The notes below the pieces were generated by a model that made no database searches, was not told the origin of the DNA, and saw only the letters and a program-made list of their open reading frames with translations. From Streptomyces altiplanensis (GTDB taxonomy: Bacteria; Actinomycetota; Actinomycetes; Streptomycetales; Streptomycetaceae): a stretch of DNA of 45,836 nucleotides. The position numbers and the translations under genes were made by a program. How positions within the stretch are numbered: position 1 is the stretch's first letter; each line of letters starts with the position of its first letter. This document shows positions 35,272 to 44,565 of the stretch, in pieces. The stretch covers positions 1-45,836 of the forward strand of contig RHMC01000046.1 of NCBI GenBank assembly GCA_003719395.1, written 5' to 3'.

Positions 35272-36519
35272 ATGGTCAACAGTCGCACGGTCACCAGCCG
35301 CCCCTTCACCCTTCGCCGCCGTACCGCAGCCGCCCTGTTCGCGCTCGCGCTGCCGCTGTCGTTGCCGGTCGTCTCCGCGCAGACGGCCCTCGCCGCTCCC
35401 TCCGCTCCCTCCGCCGGGCCTTCTCCCTCCTCCGCCTCCCGTACCGCTCAGCTCGAACTGCCCCGCCCCACCGGCCCGTACGCCACCGGGCGCCAGACCC
35501 TCCACCTCACCGACAAGAGCCGGCGCGACCCGTGGGTGCCGTCGGCGGGGGCGCGGGAGCTGATGGTGTCGATGTACTACCCGGCCCGCCCCGGGACCGG
35601 TGGCCGGGTCGCCGAGTACATGACGACCGAAGAGGCCCGGCTGCTGCTGGAGAGCCAGGGGTACGCGGGGGTCTTCCCGCCCGAACTGCTCAGCTCCACC
35701 CGCGCCAACGCGCGCACGGACGCCCGCCCGGCAGCGGGCCGGCATCCGCTCGTCGTGCTCTCGCCGGGCTTCTCCCTCAACCGCGCCACCCTCACCCTCC
35801 TCGCCGAGGAACTGGCCGGACGCGGTTACGTCGTGGCTCTGATCGACCACGCCTACGAGTCCGTCGGGACGGCGTTCCCCGGTGATCGCACCCTCACCTG
35901 CGTCGCGTGCGAGAAGGTCGAATCGGTGCCCGACGGCAAGGAGAGCAAGGCGGTACTGGCCGCCGTCGCCAACGGCCGGGCGGACGACGTCTCCTTCGTA
36001 CTGGACCGGCTGACGGGCCGCCATCCGGTGTGGAAGGACGCGGGAATGATCGACGGCAAGCGGATCGGGACGGCCGGGCACTCCATCGGCGGCAACAGCG
36101 CCGCCCGTGCCATGGCGTACGACAGCAGGATCCGGGCCGGGGTGAACATGGACGGCACGTTCTTCGCGCCGGTGCCCGTCGGCGGGCTCGACGGGCGGCC
36201 GTTCATGATGCTCGGCACCGATTCGCTCCACCGCCCCGGCGGCGAGGACAAGAGCTGGGACAAGGGGTGGAAGCGCCTGGACGGGTGGAAGCGCTGGCTG
36301 ACCGTGACTGGTTCCGGCCACTTCACCTTCATCGACCTGCCGGTGCTGGGCGGGCAGTTGGGCGTGACCGATCCCAAGGCTCCGCTGCCCGGGAAGCGGT
36401 CCGGTGAGATCACCCGTGATTACGTCGGCGCCTTCTTCGACCAGCACCTGCGCGGGATCCACCAGCCACTGCTGGACGGGCCTTCGTCCGCGAACCCGGA
36501 GGTCGACTTCCAGCCCTAG
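35272..36519 (+). CDS. Secreted alpha/beta hydrolase (PAF-acetylhydrolase/lipase-like)
   Basis: 415 residues. A twin-Arg-like, long basic signal (TLRRRTAAALFALALPLSL, cleaved near ALA) leads to the mature enzyme. GPYATGRQTLHL, LVVLSPGFSLNRATLTLLAE (oxyanion strand), GTAGHSIGGNSAARAM (nucleophile Ser), NMDGTFFAP (acid Asp region) and TVTGSGHFTFIDLPV (His). It fits the platelet-activating-factor acetylhydrolase/Streptomyces lipase group. TCVACEK may form a disulfide. ATG 35272; intact. Substrate unknown. Confidence 0.82.
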   Translation: MVNSRTVTSRPFTLRRRTAAALFALALPLSLPVVSAQTALAAPSAPSAGPSPSSASRTAQLELPRPTGPYATGRQTLHLTDKSRRDPWVPSAGARELMVSMYYPARPGTGGRVAEYMTTEEARLLLESQGYAGVFPPELLSSTRANARTDARPAAGRHPLVVLSPGFSLNRATLTLLAEELAGRGYVVALIDHAYESVGTAFPGDRTLTCVACEKVESVPDGKESKAVLAAVANGRADDVSFVLDRLTGRHPVWKDAGMIDGKRIGTAGHSIGGNSAARAMAYDSRIRAGVNMDGTFFAPVPVGGLDGRPFMMLGTDSLHRPGGEDKSWDKGWKRLDGWKRWLTVTGSGHFTFIDLPVLGGQLGVTDPKAPLPGKRSGEITRDYVGAFFDQHLRGIHQPLLDGPSSANPEVDFQP

Positions 36520-36537
36520 TTGGGCCGGTCGGCGCGG

Positions 36538-37128
36538 TCAGTCGCGGGGGAACTCGTCGGTGGAGAGGGTGAGGCCGACGACCGTGCCGGTCAGGTCGAC
36601 GGGGTCGCCGAAGTCGAGGGTCAGTTCGCCTCGGTACTCGTCGCCCTTGGGGAGCGTGTAGAGGTGGCACTGCCCGGTGTACGGGTCGGCGACCAGGTAG
36701 ACGGGGACGCCGGCGGCGGCGTACGCGGCCTTCTTGGGCCCGTAGTCGTTGGGCGCGGTGTCCTTGGAGATGACCTCGGCCACGAACTCGATGTCCTGGT
36801 AGCGCCAGCGGCCCTTGGCGTTCTTGGCGGCGCCGTCCGCCAAGGCTGTGAGGTCGGACGCGAAACCGTTCAGACGGCCGGGGAAGTCGATGCGTACGTC
36901 GGACTTGATCCGCTTTCGCGGGTAATGGGCACGCAATTGATCATAGATGTCCGCGATAATGTCCCAGTGGACGTCCCGCTGCGGCGCCATGTGGATGGTC
37001 CCCTCGACGACCTCGACCTTGTATCCCTCGGGGACGGGCATCCGCTCGAGCCACTCGAACAGCATGTCCAGAGTCAGCTCGTCGCTGCTGTCGGCCATCT
37101 CGATCCTGTCGGTCTCTACGACGGTCAT
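36538..37128 (-). CDS. Uma2-family (DUF820) endonuclease-fold protein
   Basis: 196 residues. PD-(D/E)xK nuclease fold as in Uma2: PEGYKVEVVEGTIHMAP near the start, IKSDVRIDFPG, FASDLTALAD (Asp of the motif), FVAEVISKDTAPNDYGPKKA (E-V-x-S-K) and GVPVYLVADPYTGQ. ATG 37128 has GGGGAGGAG at the right spacing. Members are very common in Streptomyces and cyanobacteria; their biological role is not settled. Confidence 0.87.
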   Translation of the reverse strand: MTVVETDRIEMADSSDELTLDMLFEWLERMPVPEGYKVEVVEGTIHMAPQRDVHWDIIADIYDQLRAHYPRKRIKSDVRIDFPGRLNGFASDLTALADGAAKNAKGRWRYQDIEFVAEVISKDTAPNDYGPKKAAYAAAGVPVYLVADPYTGQCHLYTLPKGDEYRGELTLDFGDPVDLTGTVVGLTLSTDEFPRD

Positions 37129-37200
37129 CGTGCGGCTCCTCCCCGCTGCCGCGTGTGCGCGGACAGCCCACGCAGTACAACGATACGCACGGTGATCGGG

Positions 37201-37920
37201 TCACGCGCGGCTGAACGAGGGGGAGAGGGCGGAGGGGGTGGAGGCGTACGGCGCTCCCAGGCCCCACTGCGCGTGCATCGCGTCCGCGAAGGCCGCCGCC
37301 AGTTTGTGTTCGCCCGTCGGGCCCGGGTGCGTGCCGTCGTACGTGTCCCGGTGGATGTCGTACGCCGGGTGGGGCGCCGCCAGCAGCAGCGGGGACGTCC
37401 CGGGCGCGTCGAGGTTCGCGACCGCCTTGGACAGGAGCTCGTTGAAGCGGGCGCACTCGGCGGCGAACGGGGCGTCGGACTCGGCCCGGACGTTGGGGAT
37501 GACCGGGTGGATCACGATGCGCACGCGCGGGTTGGCGGCGCGGGCCTCGGCGATGAAGCGCTCCGCGTTGTCGGCGGTCTGCGCCGCGTCCGTGTAGAAG
37601 CCGAGGTCTATCAGGCCCAGGGAGACCAGGAGGACGTCCGCCCCGGACGAGGCGACCGTCTCCCGGATCAGGGGCGCCATGTGCAGCCAGCCCTCGCCCC
37701 AGCCCGACAGGTGGCGGCGGGCGTGCGGCGGGAAGGCCGGGTCGGCGTACGCGTCCGAGACAGGGGTGTCCGCGGAGGTGTCGTACAGCTCGGTGCGGGG
37801 GCCGACGATCTCGAAGGGGCCGCCGAACGACGCCGTGAGGTGCTGCCACATGCGATAGCGCCACGTGAAGTCGCCGGCGCACCCGACGGTCATGGAGTCG
37901 CCGACAAACAGGAAGCGCAT
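37201..37920 (-). CDS. SGNH/GDSL-type hydrolase
   Basis: 239 residues. Block I is RFLFVGDSMTVG (nucleophile Ser in GDS), then DVLLVSLGLIDLG (in the place of GxND, with Gly and Asp kept and Asn missing), and block V TYDGTHPGPTGEHKLA (Asp and His). No signal peptide, so cytoplasmic. ATG 37920 is chosen because it places GDSM at residue 7. Substrate unknown; esterase activity inferred. Confidence 0.8.
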   Translation of the reverse strand: MRFLFVGDSMTVGCAGDFTWRYRMWQHLTASFGGPFEIVGPRTELYDTSADTPVSDAYADPAFPPHARRHLSGWGEGWLHMAPLIRETVASSGADVLLVSLGLIDLGFYTDAAQTADNAERFIAEARAANPRVRIVIHPVIPNVRAESDAPFAAECARFNELLSKAVANLDAPGTSPLLLAAPHPAYDIHRDTYDGTHPGPTGEHKLAAAFADAMHAQWGLGAPYASTPSALSPSFSRA

Positions 37921-37978
37921 TGCGTCATCATCCCGGATCACCGCCGTGGCCTGCGACGTGATGATGAACACTTGGGTC

Positions 37979-39005
37979 ATGCGCTCGCTCTCGTACGCCG
38001 CCGCTCCCGTTGTCGCCGCCGCCCTCCTGCTGGGCGCGGCCGGCACCGCCGTCGCCGACGACGGCTTCACGATCAAGGACCCGCGGATCACCGAGTCCAG
38101 CGGCCTGGCCGCCAGCCGTGTCCACCCCGGCGTCTACTGGACGCACAACGACAGCGACGACGGGGCGTTCGTCTACGCCGTGGACTCCAGGAGCGGAGAG
38201 ACGGTCGCGACCCTCACCCTGCGCGGGGTCGGTGCGCCGCGCGACGTCGAAGCGATCTCGATCGGAGCCGACGGGAACATATACGTCGGCGACATCGGCG
38301 ACAACCTGGGCGGGACCTGGGACCACGTCTGGATCTACCGCTTCCCCGAACCCCGGAAGCTCGGCGACGCGACGGTCGACGCGACGCAGTTCACGGTGGA
38401 GTACGCCGACGGGGCGCGCGACGCCGAGGCCCTGATGGTGCATCCCAGAACCGGCCGGGTCTACATCGCCAGCAAGAACGAGGACGGCGGCGGGCTCTAC
38501 GAAGGGCCCGCCCGGCTGTCGGCCGGCGGCACGAACGTCTTCCGGCGGGTGGGCGAGGTGCCGTGGGTGACGGACGGGGCGTTCTCGCCGGACGGGAAGG
38601 AGCTGGTGCTGCGCTCCTACCTCAGCGCGCGTGCGTACGAGTGAAGGCCGGGACCGGGGGCGCAGGGCGGCTGGGGGCCGACCGGGGGGTGGGCGCACCG
38701 TTCCAGCGGCAGGCCGAGTCGGTGACGTACACGGCCGACGGCGGGCCATGATGTTCGGCTCCGAGGGTGTCGGGAGCGAAGTCGAGCGGGTGGAGGCGAA
38801 GGGCCGTGAAGGCGACGGGGGAGGGCAGGGGGGTGGAGTCAAGTCCCCTTCCGGTGAAGGGGGTTCGGGTGGTGACGGTGAGGGGGGCGGCAGCGGTGGC
38901 GGTGGCGACGGAGAGGTCACCCTGGGGTTCGTCGTGCTCGGGGGCGTGGTGGTCGCGTTCCTCGGGCTGAAGCGGCGGGGGCGGCGATCCCAGGGGGCGG
39001 CGTAA
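37979..39005 (+). CDS. Secreted membrane-anchored beta-propeller-like protein (two deleted bases)
   Basis: 342 residues after repair. Signal peptide (MRSLSYAAAPVVAAALLLGA, cleaved near AVA), then repeated strands (GVYWTHNDSDDGAFVYAVD, DVEAISIGADGNIYVGDIGD, AEALMVHPRTGRVYIASKNE), like a beta-propeller. A Gly/Ser-rich linker precedes a membrane helix (TLGFVVLGGVVVAFLGL) and KRRGRR, so it would stay anchored. The frame breaks near 38644 (GAG-TGA for GAG-TGG-AAG) and near 38748; two added bases give 343 codons. Divergent from the SGNH gene. Role unknown. Confidence 0.65.
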
Positions 39006-39090
39006 CGGACGGTGACGGTTCGGCGTGCGGGGGTGACGGGTTGCTGCTTCGCTGGAGGGGACCCGCTCTTCCTAGCGTCAAGGAGTGACG

Positions 39091-39282
39091 ATGAGCGTTG
39101 CAGGCGAATCCCGTGGCCGCGTACAGCAGATGCGAGACAAGGCCGAGCAGCTGAAGCAGGCGGCGGAGCGCGCGACCGACCCGCAGGAGCGCCAGAAGCT
39201 GCAGGAGAAGGCCCGGCGGCTGCAGGAGCAGAGCCAGCAGGAGGGTGCGATGGGCGGCCAGGGGCAGTACCCGCCCGACTAG
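39091..39282 (+). CDS. DUF6381 small helical protein
   Basis: 63 residues. A single charged helix (RVQQMRDKAEQLKQAAERA, KLQEKARRLQEQSQQ) followed by a Gly/Pro tail, as in the DUF6381 small proteins of Streptomyces. ATG 39091 has AAGGAG 5 bases upstream; GTG 39085 is excluded by that spacing. A TAGCGT -10 (39073-39078) lies just before. A 16-bp palindrome spans the stop. Role unknown. Confidence 0.75.
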   Translation: MSVAGESRGRVQQMRDKAEQLKQAAERATDPQERQKLQEKARRLQEQSQQEGAMGGQGQYPPD

Positions 39283-39288
39283 TCGGGC
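39273..39288. terminator. Perfect 16-bp palindrome GCCCGACTAGTCGGGC at the DUF6381 stop
   Basis: It contains the TAG stop (39280-39282). As RNA, a 6-bp stem with a 4-base loop; possibly a terminator, possibly an operator. Confidence 0.45.
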
Positions 39289-39540
39289 CTCGGCGTCGTC
39301 AGCACCACCGCGTCGTCAGCACCATCAGCACCCTCATGAGTCGACGGCCTTCCGTTCCGCGCGCGGGCGGGGGGTCGTCGGCGCGTTCCCGGGAACGTCC
39401 CCACGCGTTCGCCGGCCGCCCTGGCTACGGACGGAACGTCGGGTTTCCCGCCGGGGATTGTGCACAGCGGTGCAGGACCCGCCGCATCGTCGCCCCTAGC
39501 CTCACCGGAACAACACCAGCACCTACGAGGGGCGGTACCG

Positions 39541-40830
39541 GTGAACTGGCTGATCCATGACTACCGCGAGAGCGATCTCGCGGCAGTGGTCCACCTGATC
39601 GACACCACGGCCGAACTCGGGCAGGAGTCGGTCTTCTCGCTCGCCGAGTGCATCGGTGCGCTCACCTCGCGGCAGCCCGCCGTCGTCGCCGTGCACCAGG
39701 GCGTCCCCATCGGCGCGGCGCTCGCCTGTGTGGCCGGGGAGCGCGCCTGGGTGATGCGCATCGCGATCTCCTCGGCCTGGCGCGGGCGGGGGCTGGCCAG
39801 TGCCCTCCTGGTGGAGCTGGAGCGGCGGCTCGTCGCGGCGCGGGTGGGGCGCATCGCGTACGTGCTGCCCGAGGAGGACCTGCTCGGCGAAGGGCTGCTC
39901 AACGCGGGTTACACGCGCCGGCCGGCCGTGGCGTACTTCGAGAAGGTCGAGCCGCTGCACGGCCCCGCGGCCAGCCTCCTGGAGGACCTGGGCGGGCGGT
40001 TCCTGCCTGCTGACCTCTGGGCGAAGGTGGCCGGGATGGAGGCGGAGAAGGACCTGATCGAGCGGCGCGTCGTACTGCCGCTCGCGCAGCCGGAGCGCGC
40101 CGCCCGGCACGGAGTCCGGCCGCCGCGGGCGATCGCCCTTTTCGGGCCTCCCGGGACCGGCAAGACGACGTTCGCGCGAGGCATCGCCTCCAAGCTGGGC
40201 TGGCCGTTCGTCGAGCTGCTGCCGTCGTGGCTGGCCGACGAGGGCAACCTCGCGGCGGCCCTGCGCGACGCGTTCGCCCGTATCGCGGAGCTGGAGCGGG
40301 TGCTGGTCTTCATCGACGAGGTGGAGGAGATCGCTCCCGTACGGACCGAGCCCGCCCAGCCGGGCGGGATGCACGGGGTGACCAACGAACTGCTCAAGCT
40401 CATACCGGGCTTCCGGGAGGGCGACGAGCGTCTGCTGGTGTGCGCCACCAACTCCGTCCGGTCGCTCGACCCGGCGTTCCTGCGGCCCGGCAGGTTCGAC
40501 TACCTGATCCCCATCGGTACGCCGGACACGGCGGCGCGGGCGGCGATCTGGTCCCGGTACACGGACGGCCGGGCCGGCGTGGACGTGGCGGTGCTGGTGG
40601 CGGCCAGCGAACTGTTCACCCCGGCGGACATCGAGCATGCGGCCCGCATCGCCGCCCAGGCCGCGTTCGAGCGGGACCTGGAGGAGACCGGGGCCGGTGC
40701 GGGCGATCCGCGCGCGCTGGGCGCGAGCACCGAGGACTACCTGGCGGCGATCGCGCAGTGCCGGCCGACGGTGACGCCCGAGATGATCGACCAGTTCGGC
40801 GCGGACATCACGGCGCACGCGAGGTTCTGA
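39541..40830 (+). CDS. GNAT acetyltransferase-AAA+ ATPase fusion
   Basis: 429 residues, intact. Residues 1-140 are a GNAT N-acetyltransferase: VMRIAISSAWRGRGLASALL with the acetyl-CoA loop RGRGLA (81-86) and a C-terminal TRRPAVAYFEK. From ~165 is an AAA+ ATPase: Walker A GPPGTGKT (203-209), Walker B LVFIDEVEE, sensor 1 CATN (~302), arginine fingers in FLRPGRFD (~315-318) and a C-terminal helical lid. It resembles the proteasome/FtsH-type AAA clade. The GTG at 39541 has GAGGGG upstream. The fusion suggests ATP-driven handling of acetylated or acetylatable proteins (inference). Confidence 0.85.
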   Translation: MNWLIHDYRESDLAAVVHLIDTTAELGQESVFSLAECIGALTSRQPAVVAVHQGVPIGAALACVAGERAWVMRIAISSAWRGRGLASALLVELERRLVAARVGRIAYVLPEEDLLGEGLLNAGYTRRPAVAYFEKVEPLHGPAASLLEDLGGRFLPADLWAKVAGMEAEKDLIERRVVLPLAQPERAARHGVRPPRAIALFGPPGTGKTTFARGIASKLGWPFVELLPSWLADEGNLAAALRDAFARIAELERVLVFIDEVEEIAPVRTEPAQPGGMHGVTNELLKLIPGFREGDERLLVCATNSVRSLDPAFLRPGRFDYLIPIGTPDTAARAAIWSRYTDGRAGVDVAVLVAASELFTPADIEHAARIAAQAAFERDLEETGAGAGDPRALGASTEDYLAAIAQCRPTVTPEMIDQFGADITAHARF

Positions 40831-40915
40831 GGCCGACCGGACGCGGGCGCGGGGCCCGTGAGCCCCGCGATCCCTTGTGCGTGCGTGCATACGGACGGGC
40901 GAGTGGTGCCGGGGG

Positions 40916-41704
40916 TCACTCCCCGGCGCGCTCCGCCACCAGGGTCTCGAAGCCGTCGATCAGCCGGCGCAGGCCGAACTCGAAGTGGTCGAAGCCGGTG
41001 GAGAAGGCGTCCTCGGAGAGTGCGGCCATCAGCGGGAACTCACCGCTCGCCATGGCCCTTTCGAGGTACGGCCGCTGGCCGTCCCAGAAGTCCTCGTGAC
41101 TCAGCCCCGTCTCCTTGGCCGCCTCGTCGGACTCGGCCTCCATGCGGGCGATGCCGACGACGAAGCTCTGGACCGCGATGATCACCGAGATCAGTTCGGC
41201 GTCGCGCAGCCCCATGCCCTTGATGCCGGCCAGGGACACTTCGAGGCCGCGGACCGCGCTGGGGCCGAGGACGGTGCGCGCCTGGTTGATCTTGAGCAGC
41301 CACGGGTGGCGCCGCAGGAGGCCGAGGTGGGTGCGGGCCATGGACTCGACGGCCGCCCGCCAGTCCACCGGTTCGCGGGTGCCGACCGCGTCGAGCGGCT
41401 CGCCCTGCACACGGTCCAGCATCAGGTCGAGCAGTTCGGCCTTGCCCGGCACGTAGCGGTACAGCGACATGGTGCCGGTGCCGAGTTCGGTGGAGAGGCG
41501 GCGCATCGACACGGCGTCCATGCCCTCGGCGTCCGCGATCCCGACGGCGGTGGCGACGATGCGGTCGAGCGTGAGGCCGGGCTTGGGGCCGCGGCTGGGG
41601 CGGTCGCCCGTGCCCCAGAGGAGTTCGAGGCTGCGGCCGATGTCGCCACTGCCGCTCGTGGCGTTCGTACCGCTCGTGTCGCCTGTCCCGGTCGTCTTCT
41701 TCAT
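40916..41704 (-). CDS. TetR-family regulator (TetR_C class)
   Basis: 262 residues. HTH at residues ~43-90: LTLDRIVATAVGIADAEGMD, VSMRRLSTELGTGTMSLYRY. The C-terminal helical part (LRRHPWLLKINQ, GQRPYLERAMASGEFP, FEFGLRRLIDGFETLV) binds ligand and dimerises, in the class seen beside DrrAB drug exporters. Divergent from the ABC exporter, with a long inverted repeat between; it probably represses both. ATG 41704 with AAGGTGG 5 bases upstream. Confidence 0.9.
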   Translation of the reverse strand: MKKTTGTGDTSGTNATSGSGDIGRSLELLWGTGDRPSRGPKPGLTLDRIVATAVGIADAEGMDAVSMRRLSTELGTGTMSLYRYVPGKAELLDLMLDRVQGEPLDAVGTREPVDWRAAVESMARTHLGLLRRHPWLLKINQARTVLGPSAVRGLEVSLAGIKGMGLRDAELISVIIAVQSFVVGIARMEAESDEAAKETGLSHEDFWDGQRPYLERAMASGEFPLMAALSEDAFSTGFDHFEFGLRRLIDGFETLVAERAGE

Positions 41705-41734
41705 GGAGCCACCTTAAATCTCCTGGACGAAAAC

Positions 41735-41772
41735 TGAGTACGGTGTACCCTCATCAGGGTACGCCGTACTCA
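41735..41772. promoter_or_regulatory. Long inverted repeat: TetR operator between tetR and the exporter
   Basis: 17-base arms around a CATC centre (left arm 41735-41751, right arm 41756-41772); each arm reads TGAGTACGGYGTACCCT, with a single mismatch between the arms. The element is placed between the two divergent starts, where a TetR dimer or pair of dimers would block both promoters. Confidence 0.85.
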
Positions 41773-41802
41773 ATTATGTCGTGAACGGGAAGGGAGCCCT
41801 TG

Positions 41803-42769
41803 GTGAGCGCCACCGATTACGCCGTGCGGGCGGAAGGAATCCAGAAGAGGTACGCCGGGAAGCCCGCTCTCGACGGCTTCGACCTCGCCGTCCGCGCCGG
41901 CACCGTCCACGGCCTGCTCGGTCCCAACGGCGCGGGCAAGACGACCGCCGTGCGCATCCTGGCCACGCTGCTCAGGTTCGACGGCGGCCGGGCGGAGGTC
42001 GGGGGCGTCGACGTGGCCCGCGACCCCCGGCTCGTACGCCGCCGGATCGGCCTCGCCGGCCAGTACGCGGCGGTCGACCAGGTGCTGACCGGGCGGCAGA
42101 ACCTGGAGATGTTCGGCCGCCTCTTCCATCTGGGCGGGAAGCGCGCGAGGGCGCGGGCCGGTGAACTCCTGGAGCAGTTCGGCCTGGTGGAGGCCGGAGA
42201 CGAGGGGGTGGCCACCTACAGCGGTGGGATGCGGCGCCGGCTCGACCTCGCCGCGTCGATGATCCTCGCCCCGCAGGTGCTCTTCCTCGACGAGCCGACG
42301 ACCGGGCTCGATCCGCGCGGGCGGGGCGAAGTGTGGGATGCGGTACGGGCTCTGGTGGCCCGCGGTACGACCGTACTGCTGACGACCCAGTACCTGGACG
42401 AGGCCGACAGGCTCGCCTCGCGCATCACCGTCATCGACCGGGGCCGGGCCATCGCCGACGACACCCCGGACGGGCTGAAGGACCGGGTCGGCGGCGACCG
42501 CATCGAAGTCGTCGTCGACGCGGGCGGCGGACCTCGCGGTGGCCGCGAAGGCGATCGCCCGGGTCGCGGAGACCGAACCGGAGACGGACGGCGCGGCGCT
42601 GCGGGTGCACGCGCAGGTGGGCGACCGGGTGGCGGCGCTGACGGAGGTGGCGCGGACGTTGCGGGACGAGGGGATCGCGGTGGAGGACATCGGACTGCGC
42701 AGGCCGAGCCTCGACGACGTGTTCCTGCGCCTGACCGGACACCGTACGGAACTGGAGGCTGCGGCATGA
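41803..42769 (+). CDS. DrrA-type drug-export ABC ATPase (one indel)
   Basis: About 321 residues. ATPase of a daunorubicin-resistance-type exporter: Walker [10 protein letters not shown], signature [10 protein letters not shown], Walker [13 protein letters not shown] and the switch region [17 protein letters not shown]. The DrrA C-terminal domain follows in another frame after a break near 42522: [20 protein letters not shown], then [18 protein letters not shown]. The GTG at 41803 follows AAGGGAG. The stop overlaps the permease ATG (ATGA). Its substrate is unknown. Confidence 0.87.
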
Positions 42770-43586
42770 GCACCGCGGATGTGTCCCTGACGGGACCCGG
42801 GCGACGGCTGTACTGGGCGCTGGCCGACTGCTGGAACGTCACCAGGCGCACTCTCACCCACTACCGGCGCCGTCCCGTCGCCATCGTCTGGCAGCTCGGC
42901 TTCCCGATCGTCTCCGTGCTGCTGTACGGGTTCGTCTTCGGCGAGGCGATGGCGGTGCCCGGGGACGGGGACTACCGGGAGTTCCTGATGCCCGGGATGT
43001 TCGCCTCGACCATGGCCTTCGGGTTCATGAACACCACGGTGGCCGTGGTCACCGACTCCACGAAGGGCGTCATCGACCGCTTCCGCTCCATGCCGATGGC
43101 GCCGTCCGCGGTGGCGTCGGGGCGGGGGCTGTCCGATCTGCTGGTCGCCTGCGCCGAGTTGACGATCCTGGCGGTGACGGCCCTGCTCATCGGCTGGGAG
43201 GCCGAGGGCGGCGCGCCCGCCGCGGTGGCGGCCTTCGGACTGCTCCTGCTGCTGCGCTTCAGCCTGATCTGGGTGGGCGTCTGGCTGGGGCTGCTCGTGC
43301 CCAACGCGGAAGCGGCCGGCGGGCTCTACGCGGTGGCGTTCCCGCTGACGATGATCTCCAGCATCTTCGTGGCACCGTCCCTCATGCCGGGCTGGCTGGG
43401 CCCGGTCGCCGCCTGGAACCCCGTCTCGTCGACGGTGACGGCGACCCGCGAGCTCTTCGGGCAGCCGGTGAGCGGCGGTACGTGGATCGAGGAGAACGCG
43501 GTGCTGATGGCGGTGGTCTGGCCGCTGGTGATCACGCGGTGTTCCTGCCGCTGGCGGTGCGGCGGTTCCAGCGCCTGAGCCGGTGA
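42766..43586 (+). CDS. DrrB-type ABC exporter permease (one deleted base near the end)
   Basis: 273 residues after repair. About six helices of the ABC-2 type: [67 protein letters not shown] and [15 protein letters not shown], with [15 protein letters not shown] before the third helix. Near 43536 one base is missing; restoring it gives [15 protein letters not shown] and a stop at 43586 instead of 43578. It forms the membrane channel with the ATPase upstream. Confidence 0.87.
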
Positions 43587-43617
43587 GACGGTGAGCCGGG
43601 ACGGCGGGCCGGCTCGG

Positions 43618-43649
43618 GGGTGGGCCCGGGAGGGGGAGCGGGCCCACCC
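43618..43649. terminator. Terminator between exporter and DUF4360 gene
   Basis: Perfect 11-bp stem (gggtgggcccg / cgggcccaccc), 10-base loop, between convergent genes. Confidence 0.65.
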
Positions 43650-43657
43650 GGTCGTGG

Positions 43658-44335
43658 CTAGGCCGGACACTCCTTCCAGGCCAGCCGGTAGATGGTCTTG
43701 ATGTCACCGTCCGTCGAGTCCATGGTGATGAAGCTGTTCGTCCTCGTCGGGTCGGAGGTGCCCGCGCTGACGCGCAGCTCGGTGTTGATGTTGAAGTTCC
43801 GCTTCGCCCCGCAGGGCGCCCAGACCAGCTGGCCCCAGTCGGTCTCGTCGGTCGCCTGCCAGTTGTTGTCGTACGGCCCGGTGTGCGGATGGGTCCTGGA
43901 CGCCGTGTCGGGGGAGCCCTGGAAGTAGTACGACGCCTTCTGGGTGGCGGTGGCGCCCGCCTGCAGGCGGGCGTAGCCGCGGTAGTCGGCGCTGGCGACC
44001 GCGTAGGTGAAGCCGTGCGGGACGTGCACGATCAGGTTGAGCTGGCAGTTCTTGCGGAAGTCGGTCGGCTTCGCGCCGAGACCGACCTGGGCGAGGTATT
44101 CGCTGTACGTGACGGTGAAGGCCGTGTTGTCCGGGGAGACGGCCACGGCGGCCGTTCCCTGGGGGCAGCCCGATCCGTTGACGGTCGCGATCTCGATGAC
44201 GATCTTGTCGGGCGGCGCGACAATCCCGGTGCCGGGGGCCGCGGAGGCGCTCTGCGCGAACAGGGTGGAGGCGAGCAGCGCGGCGGCCGCACCGCCGGCG
44301 AGCAGCTCTCGGTGCCTGGGTACGTGGCTGGGCAT
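43658..44335 (-). CDS. DUF4360 secreted protein
   Basis: 225 residues. Sec signal peptide (RHRELLAGGAAAALLASTL, cleaved after ASA). DUF4360 signatures: NGSGCPQGTAAVAVSPDNTA, FTVTYSEYLAQVGLG, FRKNCQLNLIVHVPHGF and later PYDNNWQATDETDWGQLVWA. Six-strand secreted beta fold with conserved cysteines. ATG 44335 has GGAGCACC just upstream. Role unknown. Confidence 0.85.
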   Translation of the reverse strand: MPSHVPRHRELLAGGAAAALLASTLFAQSASAAPGTGIVAPPDKIVIEIATVNGSGCPQGTAAVAVSPDNTAFTVTYSEYLAQVGLGAKPTDFRKNCQLNLIVHVPHGFTYAVASADYRGYARLQAGATATQKASYYFQGSPDTASRTHPHTGPYDNNWQATDETDWGQLVWAPCGAKRNFNINTELRVSAGTSDPTRTNSFITMDSTDGDIKTIYRLAWKECPA

Positions 44336-44511
44336 GGTGCTCCGATCGGTCGTCGGGCGAACTTGGGGGGTCCAACCGAAGGAACTGTCGTGCTCATGTC
44401 AAACATTCAAGCGTTCCGGCAGGTGTACGAAGCGCCGGGACCCTTCGGACTGTAGACAGCGGGGCGGGACCTGGGTAGGGCGGTTATCGGCCGAGCGCGT
44501 GGAGAGCGGCT

Positions 44512-44558
44512 CGTGCGAAGGGGCCCGTCCGGCGGTGTCGGACGGGCCCCTTCGCACG
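44512..44558. terminator. Strong terminator of serC
   Basis: Perfect 20-bp stem with a 7-base loop (GCGGTGT), 8 bases past the serC stop and read leftward. No U tract. One of the most stable hairpins in the window. Confidence 0.85.
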
Positions 44559-44565
44559 CGTACGC

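Noticed and set aside
36520..38751. 743-codon + strand frame over the Uma2 and SGNH genes
   Set aside because: Shadow of minus-strand genes with clear motifs; composition is not protein-like.
39292..39335. Repeats of GTCAGCACC after DUF6381 as a CRISPR-like array
   Set aside because: Units are too short and unevenly spaced, with no spacers; simple sequence drift.
41770..43707. 645-codon minus-strand frame over the DrrAB genes
   Set aside because: Antisense to two ABC genes with complete Walker and membrane motifs.
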